64,000 nucleotides of DNA from an uncultured Chlorobiaceae bacterium (lineage in GTDB: Bacteria > Bacteroidota > Chlorobiia > Chlorobiales > Chlorobiaceae): contig CAIMPI010000016.1 in NCBI GenBank assembly GCA_903843305.1, positions 124,001 through 188,000 on the forward strand, written 5' to 3'. Each line of letters starts with the position of its first letter. Position 1 is the first letter of the stretch. The notes below the pieces were generated by a model. It made no database searches. It was given only the letters and a program-made list of their open reading frames with translations, and was not told the DNA's origin. Below are positions 30,071 to 38,470 of this stretch, piece by piece. Made by a program: the position numbers and the translations under genes.

Positions 30071-30328
30071 ATGCCTGAGATTAGCCGTTTTCTTGGGATA
30101 GTTATACGGATGTATATTCGGGAACACACTCCGCCACATTTTCATGCTGAATATGGCGAATATGAAATTACTGTGGATATTGAAACCGGGGTGGTAAACG
30201 GCAGGTTTCCAAGAAGAGCCTTGAGTGCTGTGCTTGATTGGTATACTCTTCATCAGCAGGAACTTATGGCTAATTGGGAAGCTGCAATGAACAGAAAGCC
30301 ACTATCGAAAATTAAGCCACTGGAGTAA
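30071..30328 (+). CDS. DUF4160 protein
   Basis: A small 85-residue protein with the DUF4160 core PEISRFLGIVIRMYIREH followed by PPHFHAEYGEYE. The histidine-rich middle is typical. It is paired with a DUF2442 gene 3 bp downstream, an arrangement widespread in bacteria and suspected, but not shown here, to be a toxin-antitoxin-like module. Confidence 0.85.
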   Translation: MPEISRFLGIVIRMYIREHTPPHFHAEYGEYEITVDIETGVVNGRFPRRALSAVLDWYTLHQQELMANWEAAMNRKPLSKIKPLE

Positions 30329-30331
30329 ATC

Positions 30332-30586
30332 ATGTTTATGCACGTTACACAAGCCAGATATTGCGGAGACTACAAGGTATGGGTTGCGTTCAATGACGGC
30401 GCGGCAGGGGAGATTGATTTATCTTCCGAGTTGTACGGGGAATTGTTTGAACCACTCAAAGATAAGGATGTTTTCAGTTCCTTCACTCTCGAAGGTCACA
30501 CCTTGAGCTGGAGCAATGGAGCTGATTTTGCGCCTGAGTTTCTGAGGGAGCAAATCTCCTGCACTTCCGTGCCTGTGAACTTTTGA
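30332..30586 (+). CDS. DUF2442 protein
   Basis: An 84-residue protein with the DUF2442 pattern YKVWVAFNDGAAGEIDLS and the C-terminal LSWSNGADFAPEFLREQ. It is partner of the DUF4160 gene immediately upstream and probably co-transcribed. Function unknown. Confidence 0.85.
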   Translation: MFMHVTQARYCGDYKVWVAFNDGAAGEIDLSSELYGELFEPLKDKDVFSSFTLEGHTLSWSNGADFAPEFLREQISCTSVPVNF

Positions 30587-30684
30587 CGATAAACTGCGTC
30601 CTGCTGGTGGCTTTTGTTGCTGAGGAATACTGGTTTTGAAACTGCTTGATTTCAGGTAATGTTCACTCTCTCAATAGTGAAGCA

Positions 30685-33600
30685 ATGGCAGACTCTTTTC
30701 TCTATGATGTTTTCCTGAGCCACAACCACGCGGATAAGCCTAAGGTGCGGCGTCTCGCTGAGCGCCTAAAGGTTGCTGGTGTTCGGGTATGGCTGGATGA
30801 GTGGGTTGTCAAAGCTGGCGACATTATCTCTTTGAAAGTGGATGAGGGGCTGGAGCAGTCGCGGGTGCTGTTGCTCTGCATCTCGCCCGCAGCACTGGCT
30901 TCGGGTTGGGTGGCGCTGGAGCGGAGCACCGCCGTCCACCGCGACCCTGCAAACGTTGGTCGCCGCTTTATCCCAATTTTACTTGCAGAATGTGATCTTC
31001 CTGATACGCTTGCGAAATACAAGTATTTGGACTTCTGCGATGAATCTGATGTTGCTTTTGCGGAAGTGCTGACCTCATGCAAGCCAGGAACAGATTCTTT
31101 TCCCCCATCTTCTCAGCATGAGGTTCAGAAGAGAGCAGTAGCGAAAAAGTCAAAATCGGCAACGGCACAGCGGGCGCCTGAACAACTTGCAGTGCTTGAG
31201 AGGAAGCTTATGGGACATAAAGGATGGGTGCGCAGTGTGGCCGTCAGCTCGGATGGCTCTTGGATGGTATCTGGATCGCACGATAAGACGCTCAAGATTT
31301 GGGATCTGGAGAGTGGTGAATGCCAAGTGACGCTTCAAGGGCATACAGGCAAGGTGCTTTCAGTCGCGATCACACCTGATAGAAAGCGGATTCTTTCAAG
31401 TTCAAATGATACGTCGATCCGTATTTGGGATACTCGTTTTGGCAATGAATTGGCGAAGGTGTTTGGTCATAAGCAAGCACAATCAGTGATCGCGTTGCCG
31501 GATAATGATCGAGGACTTTCTGCCGAGAGTTTGACTCTAAAGCTGTTGGATCTTACTGTGGGAGTCTGTCTCAAGACCATTCAATGCAATGAGTATATCT
31601 GGACTAGCGCCCTCAATCAGGCGGGGAACCAAGCGTTGTCAGGGCATGGAGATGGACGAATTCGGCTTTGGAATCTCGAGTCAGGCAAATGTCTGATGAT
31701 TCTTAAAGGCCATTCGGGAGGTGTAAGATCTGTTCAGATTTCGCCGGATGGACGTTCTGCTGTATCTGCTGCGCAAGACAAGACCATCAAAGTTTGGAAT
31801 CTCGAAACGGGGGCCTGTATTGGAACGTTGGAGGGACATCAAGATCGAGTGTTTTCTGTTGCCATCTCCTCCGATGGTACCTTGATTGCTTCTGCGGGGT
31901 TCACTGACCACACGGTTCGACTGTGGGATTGGAAATCGGGGAGATGCTTGCAGGTGATCACAGCCGATGATAATTGGAAGCCGATGTCTGTCGCTTTTAG
32001 TCCTGATGGTTCGCGGCTTGTGGTGGGAATATCTGGGAATACAATTTATGTTTATCGTCTTCGCAGTACTCTACGCAAACTTCCAGTCGTGGCTACGCGT
32101 CGCTACGTGAATGCCAAGGTGGTGCTGCTCGGGGAGGGAACTGCGGGCAAAACTTCTCTGGCGCATCGGTTAATTGAAGATCGATATGTCATCAAGGATC
32201 GCACGCATGGCATGAATGTCTGGCGGCTGGAGCTACCGCTTTCGCCAGACGCCACGCTGGAACGCGAAGCTTTGCTCTGGGATCTTGCTGGACAGGAGGA
32301 TTATCGCCTGATTCATCAACTTTTTCTGGAGCAGACCGCGCTGGCGCTGCTGCTTATTAACCCCCAGAAGGAAGACCCATTTTTTGAAGCAGGAGACTGG
32401 CTCAAGGCTCTGCAGACTGCCGCGAGCATGACGTCATCTGCGAGAGAAGCTGCACGCTTGTTGGTCTTTTCCCAGATAGATGTCGGTGGGATGAAGCTAA
32501 GTAATACGAAGATTAAGCGCTTTTGTGAGCAGCACAGTTTTGCTGACTGGCTCCCAACAAGCTCTAAGTCAGGTGAAAATTGCTCGGATAAAGAGAATGG
32601 TGGAGAGCCCTCGAAACTGAAACAGTTCATTGCTCAGAGCATTCCTTGGGACAAGCTGGAGTGGACGAGTACACCGCGTTTGCTGGCAGAACTGAAGAAT
32701 GCCGTGATGGCTATGCGCGATGAGTCGGACATCCGGTTGCTGCGGTTTGCCGAACTGGCGCAGCGATTGAAACAAGCATTGCCGTGGGAAAAGTTTATAG
32801 AGTCCGATGTGCGCACGGCAGTGACGTTGCTTGCCAACCATGGCTTGGTGCATCCGCTGAAGTTTGGTGATTTAGTGCTACTGCGTCCCGACCTTATCAA
32901 TGGTTACGCTGGGGCAGTAATCCGTGCGGCGCGAGCGCATACGGATGAGATCGGTTGTGTGTTGGAGGCAGATATTTATAAAGAGGATTTCGACTTCATG
33001 GGTGTCGAGCGGCTGAAGCATCATCCCGATGAGGAGCTGCTCCTGCGGGCGCTGGTGCAGACCTTTCTCGATCATTCGCTCTGCATCGCTGAGGATACGC
33101 CGCACGGTCGCCACCTTGTTTTTCCGTCGCAATATCGTCGAGAAAAGGACATCCCGCATGAACCGGATATCTTTGTCTCCTACACCTTCAGCGGCGAATG
33201 GCAGACGATATGGACTACGCTGGTGGTGCGTCTCTGGTACAGTCAGGAATTTGTGCATCGCGAATTGTGGCGAAATGCAGCGGAGTTTGAATCGTCAAGG
33301 AAGCAAACGTTAGGCTTGAAGGTAACGAAAGAGGGAAATGGCGAAGCCTCCATTAGCCTTTACTTTGACCATCAGGTTTCCGATGACTTGAAGGTAATTT
33401 TCATCGAATATGTTCACCGGCATTTGGCCAAGTACGCTTGCGACGTGACGCGAGACCGACGGTATGTCTGCCCGGAGTGCGGCAAGCCTGTCAAAGATAT
33501 TGAAGCAGTTCGCGAACGCATCGCCGACGGAAAGAGCTTCATTATCTGTAATAAGTGCGATGAAAAAGTGCCGTTTATTGACTTTATCGAGCAACGGCTC

Positions 33601-34110
33601 AAGAGCGATCCTGTTGCCCGCGAGATTTTGGCAATGGACGACAATACTAACCGACAACTCGATACCCAAGCGCTAGAGCAAATCCTCATTGGTCATATCA
33701 TGGCTATTGTTGGTGAGGCAAACCAGATATTTCGTCCGGTAACAATGTTCGACTATGGCATTGATGGTGAAGTGGAGTTCAAGGACAACGATGGCAAGGC
33801 CAGCGGCAACAAAATCTACGTACAGCTCAAAAGCGGACACTCCTACCTGCGCACCCGCAAAAGCGATGGTCGCGAGGTCTTCGACGTGACGAACGACCGC
33901 CACCTCGATTACTGGATCAACCAGCCAGTGGTTGTCTATCTCGTTATCCGTCAAAAGGAAGAGATGAGCGGCGAGGAAGTCATCCGCTGGATGAATGTGA
34001 CAAGCTACCTCAAAAATCGGAAGGAAAAGCAAAGCCGCCAGATAATCTTCAGTGGGGAGAAACTCGACATGAAAGCTGTGTATCGGGTGCGGGATAAGTT
34101 TTTTCCATGA
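30685..34110 (+). CDS. TIR-WD40-Roc GTPase-zinc ribbon-DUF4365 multidomain protein (candidate defence protein)
   Basis: A 1141-residue cytoplasmic protein; the ORF track begins at a TTG 39 bp earlier, and I prefer this ATG. Numbered from the ORF-track start, the domains are: TIR (about 17-135, YDVFLSHNHADKPKV, with the probable catalytic Glu in SGWVALERS at 92); seven WD40 repeats (about 190-472; GHKGWVRSV, GHTGKVLSV, GHSGGVRSV, GHQDRVFSV are clearest); a Ras-of-complex GTPase (P-loop GEGTAGKTSL near 495, DLAGQE near 546, SQIDVG as G4); a winged-helix/COR-like region (about 680-930); a CPEC..CNKC zinc ribbon (942-971); and DUF4365 (about 1006-1154, GIDGEVEF and YVQLKSG, a PD-(D/E)xK-like nuclease pattern). 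Two possible effectors flank a sensor and a GTPase switch. The neighbours are a DUF1016 nuclease and small ORFs. Confidence 0.88.
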   Translation: MADSFLYDVFLSHNHADKPKVRRLAERLKVAGVRVWLDEWVVKAGDIISLKVDEGLEQSRVLLLCISPAALASGWVALERSTAVHRDPANVGRRFIPILLAECDLPDTLAKYKYLDFCDESDVAFAEVLTSCKPGTDSFPPSSQHEVQKRAVAKKSKSATAQRAPEQLAVLERKLMGHKGWVRSVAVSSDGSWMVSGSHDKTLKIWDLESGECQVTLQGHTGKVLSVAITPDRKRILSSSNDTSIRIWDTRFGNELAKVFGHKQAQSVIALPDNDRGLSAESLTLKLLDLTVGVCLKTIQCNEYIWTSALNQAGNQALSGHGDGRIRLWNLESGKCLMILKGHSGGVRSVQISPDGRSAVSAAQDKTIKVWNLETGACIGTLEGHQDRVFSVAISSDGTLIASAGFTDHTVRLWDWKSGRCLQVITADDNWKPMSVAFSPDGSRLVVGISGNTIYVYRLRSTLRKLPVVATRRYVNAKVVLLGEGTAGKTSLAHRLIEDRYVIKDRTHGMNVWRLELPLSPDATLEREALLWDLAGQEDYRLIHQLFLEQTALALLLINPQKEDPFFEAGDWLKALQTAASMTSSAREAARLLVFSQIDVGGMKLSNTKIKRFCEQHSFADWLPTSSKSGENCSDKENGGEPSKLKQFIAQSIPWDKLEWTSTPRLLAELKNAVMAMRDESDIRLLRFAELAQRLKQALPWEKFIESDVRTAVTLLANHGLVHPLKFGDLVLLRPDLINGYAGAVIRAARAHTDEIGCVLEADIYKEDFDFMGVERLKHHPDEELLLRALVQTFLDHSLCIAEDTPHGRHLVFPSQYRREKDIPHEPDIFVSYTFSGEWQTIWTTLVVRLWYSQEFVHRELWRNAAEFESSRKQTLGLKVTKEGNGEASISLYFDHQVSDDLKVIFIEYVHRHLAKYACDVTRDRRYVCPECGKPVKDIEAVRERIADGKSFIICNKCDEKVPFIDFIEQRLKSDPVAREILAMDDNTNRQLDTQALEQILIGHIMAIVGEANQIFRPVTMFDYGIDGEVEFKDNDGKASGNKIYVQLKSGHSYLRTRKSDGREVFDVTNDRHLDYWINQPVVVYLVIRQKEEMSGEEVIRWMNVTSYLKNRKEKQSRQIIFSGEKLDMKAVYRVRDKFFP

Positions 34111-34145
34111 TTCACTTTTCAGGCATCAGCACTTAGGATGTCAGT

Positions 34146-34307
34146 ATGTCAAATTCTTATCCTGAGAAGTTGCGTATGGTTCAGGTAAATCATCGCTTCG
34201 GAAAATACAGTGATTTATGGCAGGGATATGTTATTGTTGACTCTCATAATGAGTCAGCTCAATTGATTATTCCGTTAAACAATTCGGAAATCTTGGTGCC
34301 AGCATGA
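34146..34307 (+). CDS. Small ORF, 53 residues, unknown
   Basis: The ORF MSNSYPEKLRMVQVNHRFGK... runs 53 codons to a TGA that overlaps the next start (ATGA). It is too short for the ORF track. It is not recognised. The tight coupling to the next two ORFs is the main reason to think it is expressed. Confidence 0.4.
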   Translation: MSNSYPEKLRMVQVNHRFGKYSDLWQGYVIVDSHNESAQLIIPLNNSEILVPA

Positions 34308-34429
34308 CTTCGTTCGCCTGTCAATCAGTAGTAACTCAAATACGAGCAAAGCCGAAAGTGAAGGGTATCATCGCTGGTGAGGTACTTAATCCAAGCCAGC
34401 TCAAGAAGTATCTGAACACAGATTGGTAA
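34304..34429 (+). CDS. Small ORF, 41 residues, unknown
   Basis: Begins inside the stop of the preceding small ORF (ATGA) and reads MTSFACQSVVTQIRAKPKVK to NTDW. Its stop lies within a few bases of the DUF1016 gene start, so it could translationally couple the two. No family recognised. Confidence 0.4.
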   Translation: MTSFACQSVVTQIRAKPKVKGIIAGEVLNPSQLKKYLNTDW

Positions 34430-34440
34430 ATGTGAACAGT

Positions 34441-35601
34441 ATGAACTATAAACAGTTACTTGCCCTTTTCAAAGAGACCCATCTGGAGTTGCAGAAGAGA
34501 GCCGCCCGGTCGGTCGATACCTCCCTTGTGATCCGGAACTGGTTTTTCGGGTGGTATATTGTGGAGTTTGAGCAAGGTGGTGCTGAACGAGCTGAACTCT
34601 ATGGCAAGAGCCTGATCATCCGACTCTCAAGAGAACTCAAAACCCTTGGGTTGAAAGGTGTCTCCTCGACCAGTCTCAAGCAGTGCCGGACGTTTTATCT
34701 GGCTTACAAAAAGATTGGTCAGACACTGTCTGACCAATCTTCTGGTGAGTGCAGTGGACTACAGGAGATTCAACAGACACTGTCTGTTACATCTTTTGAT
34801 GCCATTGCCAATGCTCCCGAGATGCTTCAGGAACTCTCCGCAACATTGGCAGGCAGATTCTCTCTGGGATGGTCGCACTACGTTACTCTGCTGACCATCT
34901 CAAACGTCGATGAAAGAAGGTTTTACGAAATTGAAGCAAGAGAAAACGGTTGGGGTGTAAGGGAACTGGATAGACAGATATCAGCCTCGCTTTATGAACG
35001 GTTGGCACTCAGCAGGGACAAGGAGGGTATCAGGCAGCTTGCTCAAAAGGGGCTGGTTATTGAAAAGGTGAGTGATGTGATCAAGAACCCTTTTGTGCTT
35101 GAGTTTCTTGATCTGGAAGAGAAGAGCGCTTATTCGGAACATGCACTCGAAACGGCCATTATTGAACGTCTTGAACACTTCCTGCTTGAACTGGGCAAGG
35201 GGTTTCTCTTTGAGGCCCGTCAGAAACGGTTCACCTTCGACAACGACCACTTCTATGTTGATCTGGTCTTCTATAATCGTCTTTTGCGCTGCTATGTGCT
35301 CATTGATCTCAAACGCGACAAGCTGACGCATCAGGATCTGGGTCAGATGCAGATGTATGTGAACTACTTTGATCGGTATGTCAAAACCGAAGATGAACTG
35401 CCGACAATCGGCATTCTGTTGTGCCATCGCAAGCATGATGCACTGGTTGAACTGACTCTTCCCAAGGATTCAAATATTTTTGCATCGAAGTATCTGCTCT
35501 ATCTGCCCTCGAAAGAGGAGCTGAAGATGCAACTGGAAGAAGCTGCTGGAATTACGCATCGGGAAAATATAGATCAGGCGGATATGGACAATGTTCGATA
35601 A
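34441..35601 (+). CDS. DUF1016/YhcG-type PD-(D/E)xK nuclease
   Basis: A 386-residue nuclease-like protein. The N-terminal half is the DUF1016 helical domain (LVIRNWFFGWYIVEFEQGG, LKQCRTFYLAYKKI). The C-terminal half is a PD-(D/E)xK domain with FYVDLVFYNRLLRCYVLIDLK, where D and the LIDLK lysine supply the active site, then GQMQMYVNYFD. The ORF track starts at TTG 34423; GTG 34432 or ATG 34441 are better, and I use the ATG. Members of this family sit in restriction and defence loci and may act in DNA processing. The two short ORFs upstream look coupled to it. Confidence 0.85.
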   Translation: MNYKQLLALFKETHLELQKRAARSVDTSLVIRNWFFGWYIVEFEQGGAERAELYGKSLIIRLSRELKTLGLKGVSSTSLKQCRTFYLAYKKIGQTLSDQSSGECSGLQEIQQTLSVTSFDAIANAPEMLQELSATLAGRFSLGWSHYVTLLTISNVDERRFYEIEARENGWGVRELDRQISASLYERLALSRDKEGIRQLAQKGLVIEKVSDVIKNPFVLEFLDLEEKSAYSEHALETAIIERLEHFLLELGKGFLFEARQKRFTFDNDHFYVDLVFYNRLLRCYVLIDLKRDKLTHQDLGQMQMYVNYFDRYVKTEDELPTIGILLCHRKHDALVELTLPKDSNIFASKYLLYLPSKEELKMQLEEAAGITHRENIDQADMDNVR

Positions 35602-35746
35602 ATGGGTCAATCAGGATAGCAGCACTGTTCTTGCCTGGCGTAACCGGGTTGTTGTTGGGGCTGAAGTCTCTATTCTGGATCTTTTGCGAAAGGTTGTAAA
35701 ACCCACGTTCAAAGCTGCTACTCAAGAGCCATCAATGCTGCGCTGA
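35591..35746 (+). CDS. Small ORF overlapping the DUF1016 stop, unknown
   Basis: Starts at ATG 35591, within the last codons of the nuclease gene, and encodes 51 residues (MFDKWVNQDSSTVLAWRNRV...). Its 3' end overlaps the convergent 35718 gene by 29 bp. It may be a gene remnant at the island edge. Confidence 0.3.
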   Translation: MFDKWVNQDSSTVLAWRNRVVVGAEVSILDLLRKVVKPTFKAATQEPSMLR

Positions 35747-36569
35747 TGGCTTTTATAACCGTGGGTGAAGAGATTTTGAATTGCTGCGGGTTCCCGATGA
35801 AAATTGATGGAGGTAAGCTGAGCGGGTTCAGGGTAAGCGATGTCTCTTTTTCAATCAGGGTGATCATGGCCTTGCTGGCCCTTGCGCCAGCAATCTGCAC
35901 GTCTGTTTCACGACAGATCGGGTTGTTTATAAGTTCTCTGATGGCGAAGTATTCGGTTTCCGCCAGGTTTTTTACCGGACGGCAGGAAAATTTTTCCATT
36001 CTGCCATTGTTCGATATGGTCAGCAGCACATAGTTGTTTTCAAGTTCAAGAATGATTTGCGGTTTCACCGTGAACCTCGACAGGTACAGAAGAGGGAGTT
36101 GAGACGTCCCATTGAATACTATCCGGTGTTCGGTTGAAAAGTGCTCTGAAGCTGTTCGGCATGGTTCTGCAGAATAGAAAAGCAGAAGGCGGTTGTCAGG
36201 AGCTTCGTCGCTCATACCATAATGTATACAGTCGCAACGGTACTCTTCAGGATGGTTTAAAAAGTATCCTGCCTCAATCCCGCAGTATTCTGAACATTCT
36301 TCAGGGCTTGCTCCGATGGGAAAGCAAGTTGGAAGAGGCAGATAAATTTCCGGTGCTACGCAGAGCGCAAGCTCTTCCTGGCGCCACTCCTTGAGGTGGT
36401 GGTCGAGCTTTTGCAGAAAACGCATTCTTTTGCCTGAAGCAAGACCGCCAAGTCCATAAGGCATCGTTTTGCATGCACTAAGGATATATCCGCTGCCGCT
36501 GGATGTTTTAAGTCGGACAACAGAGCACTCTTCTGTGTCGATGGTGCAGGCTATGACGCTCTTGCTCAT
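35718..36569 (-). CDS. Unrecognised protein, possibly PilM-like actin fold
   Basis: 283 residues. The alternation of beta strands and helices (VIACTIDTEECSVVRLK at the start, ILELENNYVLLTISNNGRME in the middle) and the late ALMALE helix hint at an actin/PilM-type fold, as in pilus or secretion assembly proteins, but no ATP-binding motif is clear. It lies 11 bp after a ComEA-like gene and downstream of alr on the same strand, so it is part of a three-gene unit. Confidence 0.7.
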   Translation of the reverse strand: MSKSVIACTIDTEECSVVRLKTSSGSGYILSACKTMPYGLGGLASGKRMRFLQKLDHHLKEWRQEELALCVAPEIYLPLPTCFPIGASPEECSEYCGIEAGYFLNHPEEYRCDCIHYGMSDEAPDNRLLLFYSAEPCRTASEHFSTEHRIVFNGTSQLPLLYLSRFTVKPQIILELENNYVLLTISNNGRMEKFSCRPVKNLAETEYFAIRELINNPICRETDVQIAGARASKAMITLIEKETSLTLNPLSLPPSIFIGNPQQFKISSPTVIKAISAALMALE

Positions 36570-36580
36570 TATTCGGGATA

Positions 36581-37096
36581 TTATTCGAGAGTGAAATATT
36601 TATTGAGGAATTCAAGCTTTTTATTGCCTATTCCCTTGACTTGAAGAAAGTCCTGAAATTGAAGCACTTTTCCTCCTTTTGCCGTCCTGAAGGTAATCAG
36701 GCGTTGGGCCATCACCGGCCCGATTCCCGGAATCTTCTGTAACTGCAGGACAGTAGCTTTGTTGAAAGGAATGGTTCCGGTAAACACCTTTTTCTCCGAT
36801 GGGTGACGTGTTCCTCTCTTTTCAGAGGCTCTGCCCTGTTTTTCTGTTTCAGCTTCCTGCATCACCTCTTCTTTGACAGTAGCCTGAGCCATAGAGGCAA
36901 GGGCAATCAGGCTGTCGACCTCTTCTTCATGGTATTGGGCCGTTTCAATTTTTTTAACAAGAACGTCTGCTTTTTCTACCGAGCGGATATTCTTAAGGAC
37001 GCCACCAAGCAGCAAAAATCCCAGAAGAGCCGAGACCAGAGTGATTTCCGACCTGGTCAAGCTGAGCTTGACGGCCAGTCTTTCGAAGAGCTTCAT
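36581..37096 (-). CDS. Membrane-anchored ComEA-like helix-hairpin-helix protein
   Basis: 171 residues. An N-terminal membrane segment (LVSALLGFLLLGGVL, about 19-33) anchors it, followed by a charged linker. The C-terminal 60 residues carry two helix-hairpin-helix motifs (LQKIPGIGPVMAQRLITF and FLQVKGIGNKKLEFL), the DNA-binding element of ComEA. It could bind DNA outside the cytoplasmic membrane, for example during uptake. The start overlaps the alr stop by 4 bp, so alr and this gene are coupled. Confidence 0.85.
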   Translation of the reverse strand: MKLFERLAVKLSLTRSEITLVSALLGFLLLGGVLKNIRSVEKADVLVKKIETAQYHEEEVDSLIALASMAQATVKEEVMQEAETEKQGRASEKRGTRHPSEKKVFTGTIPFNKATVLQLQKIPGIGPVMAQRLITFRTAKGGKVLQFQDFLQVKGIGNKKLEFLNKYFTLE

Positions 37097-38244
37097 AAAA
37101 AAATACGTTTAACTCTTGAAGAGATCGAACAGAGCGTTTCGTAGCTGATGGTGCCTGCAATATCGGCAATATCCTCAGCGGAAAGTCCTTCCCATCCAAA
37201 GAGAATAGCTTTGTCTCCTTTTTTGACATCGTGCTCTGTGCCGAGGTCAACCATGATCTGATCCATGGTGACGGTGCCGACCTGTGGATAAGATTTCCCG
37301 TTGATCATCACCGATGCTCTGCTCGAAAGGGCTCTTGCGTAGCCATCAGCATACCCGGCGGCTATGGTGGCAATAAAACGTGCTTCCGGTGCAGTCCAGG
37401 TTCGGTTATAGCTGACGGTGGCTCCTGCAGTTACTGGCTTGATAAAAATGACCTTAGATTCGAACTGCATGACCGGCTTTATATCCAGGCGGTGTGGAGT
37501 GTCTTTTGCAGGATGATACCCATACAGCAGGATGCCGGGTCTGACCATATCAAGCCAGGACTCCTTGGTTGAAAGAATAGCTCCACTGTTGGCGGCGTGC
37601 TTGCACACTGTTCTTCCGGAAGCATGTTCATATTCGGCAGTCAGTGTCTTGAATGCAGTTAGCTGTTGAAAGGTGTAGCCTGCGGATGTTGCACTGTCGG
37701 CAAAGTGAGTGTAGATGCCTGTCAGCTCAAGCAAAGGTGAGCGATCGATCTCCCTGAACAGCTCCATAGCCATTGCAGGGAACGTCCCAAGTCGTCCCAT
37801 ACCTGTATCTACTTTTACCTGTATGGCAAGTGTTTTGTTATGCGCAGCAGCAATTTCCCTTGCGGCATGAAGTGTTACCCCGTCGCACAAGGTCATGTCA
37901 ATTCCGTGCTTCACGAAAAATTCAATATGGGAAGGAAGAGGAGAGGAAAAGGCCAGGATTGTCGCCGGTTTTTTCAGCGAGCCGCCAGTTTTCAGCTCTA
38001 TAGCTTCATGAATGTTTGCCACACCGAAATCCCTGATGCCTGAAGTTTCAAGCGCGGCGGCAACTTTATGGACATTATGCCCATAAGCATTTGCCTTGAC
38101 GATGCCCATGATACGGGCTTTGCCGCCTATCCTTTTACGGATTTGCCGGGCATTCAAGGTCAGGTGCTCCATTGAGATAACAGCCTCGGTCATATTTTCT
38201 ACAGGAAATTCATCGGTCGAAAAGCCTGCATTTTTTTTATCCAT
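37093..38244 (-). CDS. alr: Alanine racemase
   Basis: PLP enzyme converting L- to D-alanine for peptidoglycan. The 383-residue protein has GIVKANAYGHNVHKVA with the PLP lysine, YTHFADS, VRPGILLYGY and, near the C-terminus, MDQIMVDLG. It has about 30 extra N-terminal residues before VISMEHLTLNARQI. It heads the alr-ComEA-like-35718 unit. Confidence 0.93.
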   Translation of the reverse strand: MDKKNAGFSTDEFPVENMTEAVISMEHLTLNARQIRKRIGGKARIMGIVKANAYGHNVHKVAAALETSGIRDFGVANIHEAIELKTGGSLKKPATILAFSSPLPSHIEFFVKHGIDMTLCDGVTLHAAREIAAAHNKTLAIQVKVDTGMGRLGTFPAMAMELFREIDRSPLLELTGIYTHFADSATSAGYTFQQLTAFKTLTAEYEHASGRTVCKHAANSGAILSTKESWLDMVRPGILLYGYHPAKDTPHRLDIKPVMQFESKVIFIKPVTAGATVSYNRTWTAPEARFIATIAAGYADGYARALSSRASVMINGKSYPQVGTVTMDQIMVDLGTEHDVKKGDKAILFGWEGLSAEDIADIAGTISYETLCSISSRVKRIFL

Positions 38245-38470
38245 AACACTTGTGTCGTTTTGCGGTTAACCGGGTTGTTGTAACAAAGAGGTCTCAGCGG
38301 TGTGTTTTCCCATGGTCGGAACTTCCCTCAAAAAAACATATTTTGTCACTGATTTTCAAACATGAAAAGCGCTTATTGCTTCGGTATCGTGAATTAATCA
38401 ATTAATGTATATTTTCCATAGAATGTGACGAGAGCATCCTGTCACTCTAATTCATTTTTCAGTTACTATC

